DNA of 8,259 nucleotides from Cloacimonetes bacterium UBA5553 (GTDB lineage: Bacteria > Cloacimonadota > Cloacimonadia > Cloacimonadales > Cloacimonadaceae). The stretch is taken from positions 387 through 8,645 of the forward strand of contig DIMZ01000242.1 of the NCBI GenBank assembly GCA_002425825.1. Direction: 5' to 3'. Both the position numbers and the translations under genes were made by a program. Position 1 is the first letter of the stretch. Every line of letters begins with the position of its first letter. Below are positions 7,401 through 8,259 of the stretch, one piece after another. The notes under the pieces are model-generated. The model was given only the letters and a program-made list of their open reading frames with translations, was not told where the DNA came from and searched no databases.

Positions 7401-8174
7401 CACTCCGCCGAACTGGTAAACCCAGCGTTGAATCTTTCCGAATATGCTATCATACACGTTAATTGGTATCTCTTTGCCTTTAGCAGCCTGCAGGTGTACG
7501 AATACCACCACGGCATTTCTAAGCTCTGCGCTTGCTGAAGCTTCCTCTACCTGGTTTACCACATCATGGGGCAGGAACATAGCTTCTGTGGCAGAGCTAA
7601 TTGGCATAAAGGTTTGCCTTGCTGCTGTGGTGTGCTTACGGTATTTGTAGATAAGCAGCTCTTTATTGGGGTTTGTGGCAATCTTGTTGTATAGCCACGC
7701 CAGGGACTCTGAGTAGATGTAGTAATCCAGATGATAGCTTGGGTCACCAATTATGTTTATGCAGAATTCGCCTAGCACAGCTCCGCCATGAACCCCAAAT
7801 CCAAAACCGTATTCCAGCATGTATTCGCTGTTTAGCTTTTCGCACAATACCTGTATCTCAAGGATTATGCTGCTAAGCGTTGTTTCACTGTCCATGCCGG
7901 CAAAGAATAGCAAACAGCTATCTCCACCAAACTTCAAGATATCCCCTCCATGAGGGTGGATTAGAGTGTATAATGCTTCAAAATAGTGGTTTAATACACC
8001 GGTAACTATCTCAATTCCATAATAGCCCTTTTGGTGTGCGGACTCTGTAATTCTGGTAAAGCCATTTACATCCAAAAACAGCACAGCCCCATATAGCTCG
8101 CGGCTAAATGGGAGCTGAGCAATCTGTTCGTTATATACGCTAAGAACAGTTTTAGGAATAATACCGCGTGCTAT
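4434..8174 (-). CDS. Soluble-adenylyl-cyclase-like protein: two class III cyclase domains, P-loop ATPase region, TPRs
   Basis: Predicted cytoplasmic signalling protein making cyclic nucleotide, probably cAMP, from NTP. No signal peptide or membrane segment is seen. Residues are counted from the GTG at 8082-8084. Cyclase domain 1 (about 1-140) has metal-binding D5 (FLDVNGFT) and D55, with K51, in GGDILKFGGD. Domain 2 (about 188-355) lacks the metal Asp (VVFVHL) but has EKG with K237, and N305 and R309 in GNAVNVAARL. This split matches mammalian ADCY10. A P-loop ATPase region follows (GNTGSGRS 401-408, IIDNLDSFD 519-527), then helical sequence and about seven 40-residue TPRs (about 920-1195) for protein contacts or ligand sensing. 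The frame stays open upstream of that GTG to a TAG at 8196-8198. The extra segment, including GIIPKTVLSVY and SRELYGAVLF, resembles the sequence preceding domain 1 in the family, so I place the start at an in-frame ATA, 8172-8174 (1246 residues). GTG 8084 is the fallback. Confidence 0.9.
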   Translation of the reverse strand: MARGIIPKTVLSVYNEQIAQLPFSRELYGAVLFLDVNGFTRITESAHQKGYYGIEIVTGVLNHYFEALYTLIHPHGGDILKFGGDSCLLFFAGMDSETTLSSIILEIQVLCEKLNSEYMLEYGFGFGVHGGAVLGEFCINIIGDPSYHLDYYIYSESLAWLYNKIATNPNKELLIYKYRKHTTAARQTFMPISSATEAMFLPHDVVNQVEEASASAELRNAVVVFVHLQAAKGKEIPINVYDSIFGKIQRWVYQFGGVINKTDYTEKGYIILILFGVPVIQGDDIERAFLCAQRLPGCMTGNVTCNIGITYSNIYCGPIGATGRWEYGIIGNAVNVAARLLSFAGEGQIAMTKEILPYIESRFATRYVGSSEVRGIKEAIPIYLFESELPEHWLNYSQSFSELPCIVDTESISLLSNFTVKADAGLLTISGNTGSGRSYLLWQLCNMLQAKGSKLEIVVGEKSRHLLRLELFYSLLRRKSKLVSIRHEFGSITEIATQNGISWNDSLIYAYLFPDADAEHQVSKEAAGIALDCIAELCAWLLRDFDAFIIDNLDSFDPASRLLMQKMLPMLLVANCKVVFTCTPECKIDTPEGYNNSNISIGELKTKQAERIVEHFIPLVSKAAQKLLHKLCSGNIKFLVAMLNQIKGFEDYNKDLLTEKAILEWQSRGKLSGSLEGILLSSFQTMPPIHRQLLKLISIYDSPFTIKEISELGAYSELGKVAEMVGKLMQDGTLELLNISDKPAYVFANPLLKDCIYRSILLSEKRSLHKRIAEALEQNTEREAELLPAVIYHFSQAEDSAKLMKHCRKAAQMFFAAGAWSSSLAYYKIIASNSDNIEEINAAYLRMAEACIMLGDNAKAKELLDECQNLSAFQNEYSIYLRALYLNNTANYSQLFTYLDENLKMMKNSELKQLANNVYLESCLYGNRLDIFFKKALKLYPTLSGKPEVQHKLAGIIAQAYINKGEYRMAEKYYRHKLSLAESLQDKVSLRIACNGIGTALSRRGHKQEALGYYQMALKYAEQEGDRNGFAKVILNLGVHYRNSMDYDKALECYNKSLLLSRHIGNLMQESITLFDMGELLFYKEDYDTAREYFHQSLEIALKINDYTGISFCRDAIGDLLYKAGEYEKAEQIYWENLALQRKIKDAEGIAHTWGNLGNIAKSRQNYSEARKLYYRQLKQVLKINDIDDAGRARFNLAMINREQGYYRLALHQLKLAEEHFSQCHAVNFINLCKQQQAEIEQLLRK
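4520..5330 (-). other. Array of about seven TPRs at the cyclase C-terminus
   Basis: Residues about 920-1195 (numbered from GTG 8084) repeat every 40 residues, longer than the basic 34-residue TPR and typical of TPR arrays in STAND-type signalling proteins. Recurrent cores are GEYRMAEKYYRHKL, GHKQEALGYYQMAL, MDYDKALECYNKSL, EDYDTAREYFHQSL, GEYEKAEQIYWENL, QNYSEARKLYYRQL and GYYRLALHQLKLAE. Many units end in a short charged linker such as IGN, IND, IKD or IND. More divergent helical repeats probably continue back to about residue 770. The array is likely to bind a partner or hold the cyclase inactive until a signal arrives; this is inferred from related architectures. Confidence 0.85.
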
Positions 8175-8259
8175 TTCTTGCTCCTTATTCCCTCGCTATT
8201 CATGTGGGTATCTATAAACCTTTGCAATTCTGCTCTGCTGCCGTCGAAGCCTATAACAA
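8171..8259 (-). CDS. C-terminal end of an unidentified upstream gene (partial)
   Basis: From the right edge, a frame one base off that of the cyclase is open for 28 codons, beginning VIGFDGSRAELQRF and ending RSKK with a TAG at 8171-8173. Composition looks protein-like, but no family can be named. Its stop overlaps the proposed cyclase ATA start by 4 nt (ATAG, 8174-8171), the bacterial operon arrangement usually seen as ATGA, so the two genes would be co-transcribed and translationally coupled. Alternatively this is the true beginning of the cyclase, displaced by a one-base deletion near GAGGGAAT (8194-8187). The gene starts outside the window. Confidence 0.45.
   Translation of the reverse strand, partial: VIGFDGSRAELQRFIDTHMNSEGIRSKK
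8181..8186 (-). promoter_or_regulatory. Shine-Dalgarno AAGGAG pointing to an ATA start for the cyclase
   Basis: AAGGAG lies exactly 6 nt upstream of the ATA at 8174-8172 on the minus strand. That ATA is in frame with the whole cyclase, and there is no ATG, GTG or TTG in frame between the upstream stop (8196-8198) and the GTG at 8084. It is a near-perfect ribosome-binding site at ideal spacing inside the end of the preceding frame, which supports initiation at the ATA. It could also be a chance purine run. Confidence 0.45.

Noticed and set aside
6427..7876. Several plus-strand open frames of 62-68 codons antisense to the cyclase, plus a 64-codon minus-strand frame at 7556-7750
   Set aside because: All overlap well-conserved cyclase or ATPase coding sequence in other frames and show no motifs of their own.
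4434..8174. Cyclase as a LuxR- or AfsR-type STAND transcription regulator
   Set aside because: No helix-turn-helix domain is seen at either end; the N-terminus is two cyclase domains and the C-terminus is TPR to the stop.

Overview
This is bacterial DNA with three substantial genes and the tail of a fourth. The genes are typical bacterial types (an insertion-sequence transposase, an MrfA/YprA-type helicase, a large multidomain class III cyclase), with little intergenic space outside the insertion-sequence region and purine-rich Shine-Dalgarno sequences at two gene starts. Nothing in the window fixes the taxon. The mix of a helicase carrying an HNH insert, a soluble-adenylyl-cyclase-like TPR protein and IS-like material would suit an uncultured anaerobe such as a member of Cloacimonadota, but that is a guess from general impression, not a result.

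Layout. Bases 1-93 are the 3' flank of a transposase gene and hold a stem-loop that reads as an intrinsic terminator on the minus strand. Bases 93-1193 (minus) encode an apparently intact DDE transposase of the IS481/IS3-like integrase-core group. Bases 1194-1784 have no convincing intact gene. They hold a nested stem-loop directly against the transposase start, an 11-bp tandem repeat and what may be the decayed 3' end of a second, related transposase in the opposite orientation. Bases 1785-4412 (plus) encode a superfamily 2 helicase of the MrfA/YprA type (DEAD/DEAH plus DUF1998) with an HNH nuclease-like module inserted in its C-terminal domain. It converges, with only 21 bp between stop codons, on a very long minus-strand gene (4434 to about 8174). 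That gene encodes a protein laid out like mammalian soluble adenylyl cyclase: two class III cyclase domains, a P-loop STAND-like ATPase region and at least seven TPRs. Upstream of it, at the right edge, is the end of another minus-strand gene or a frameshifted beginning of the cyclase.

Togetherness. The helicase and cyclase are convergent and need not share a function. The cyclase is probably the downstream gene of an operon that enters from beyond the right edge. The transposase is a mobile insertion next to the helicase.

Points most worth following: (1) the cyclase has no ATG/GTG/TTG start that includes its conserved N-terminal segment, yet an AAGGAG lies 6 nt before an in-frame ATA that overlaps the upstream stop as ATAG; (2) the helicase shows a similar arrangement, GGAGGGG before an in-frame ATT; (3) the HNH insert carries all the expected metal-binding and catalytic residues; (4) the cyclase P-loop has Arg in place of Lys and its Walker B has Asn after the Asp; (5) catalytic residues are split between the two cyclase domains as in soluble adenylyl cyclase, but the bicarbonate-binding Arg appears absent.
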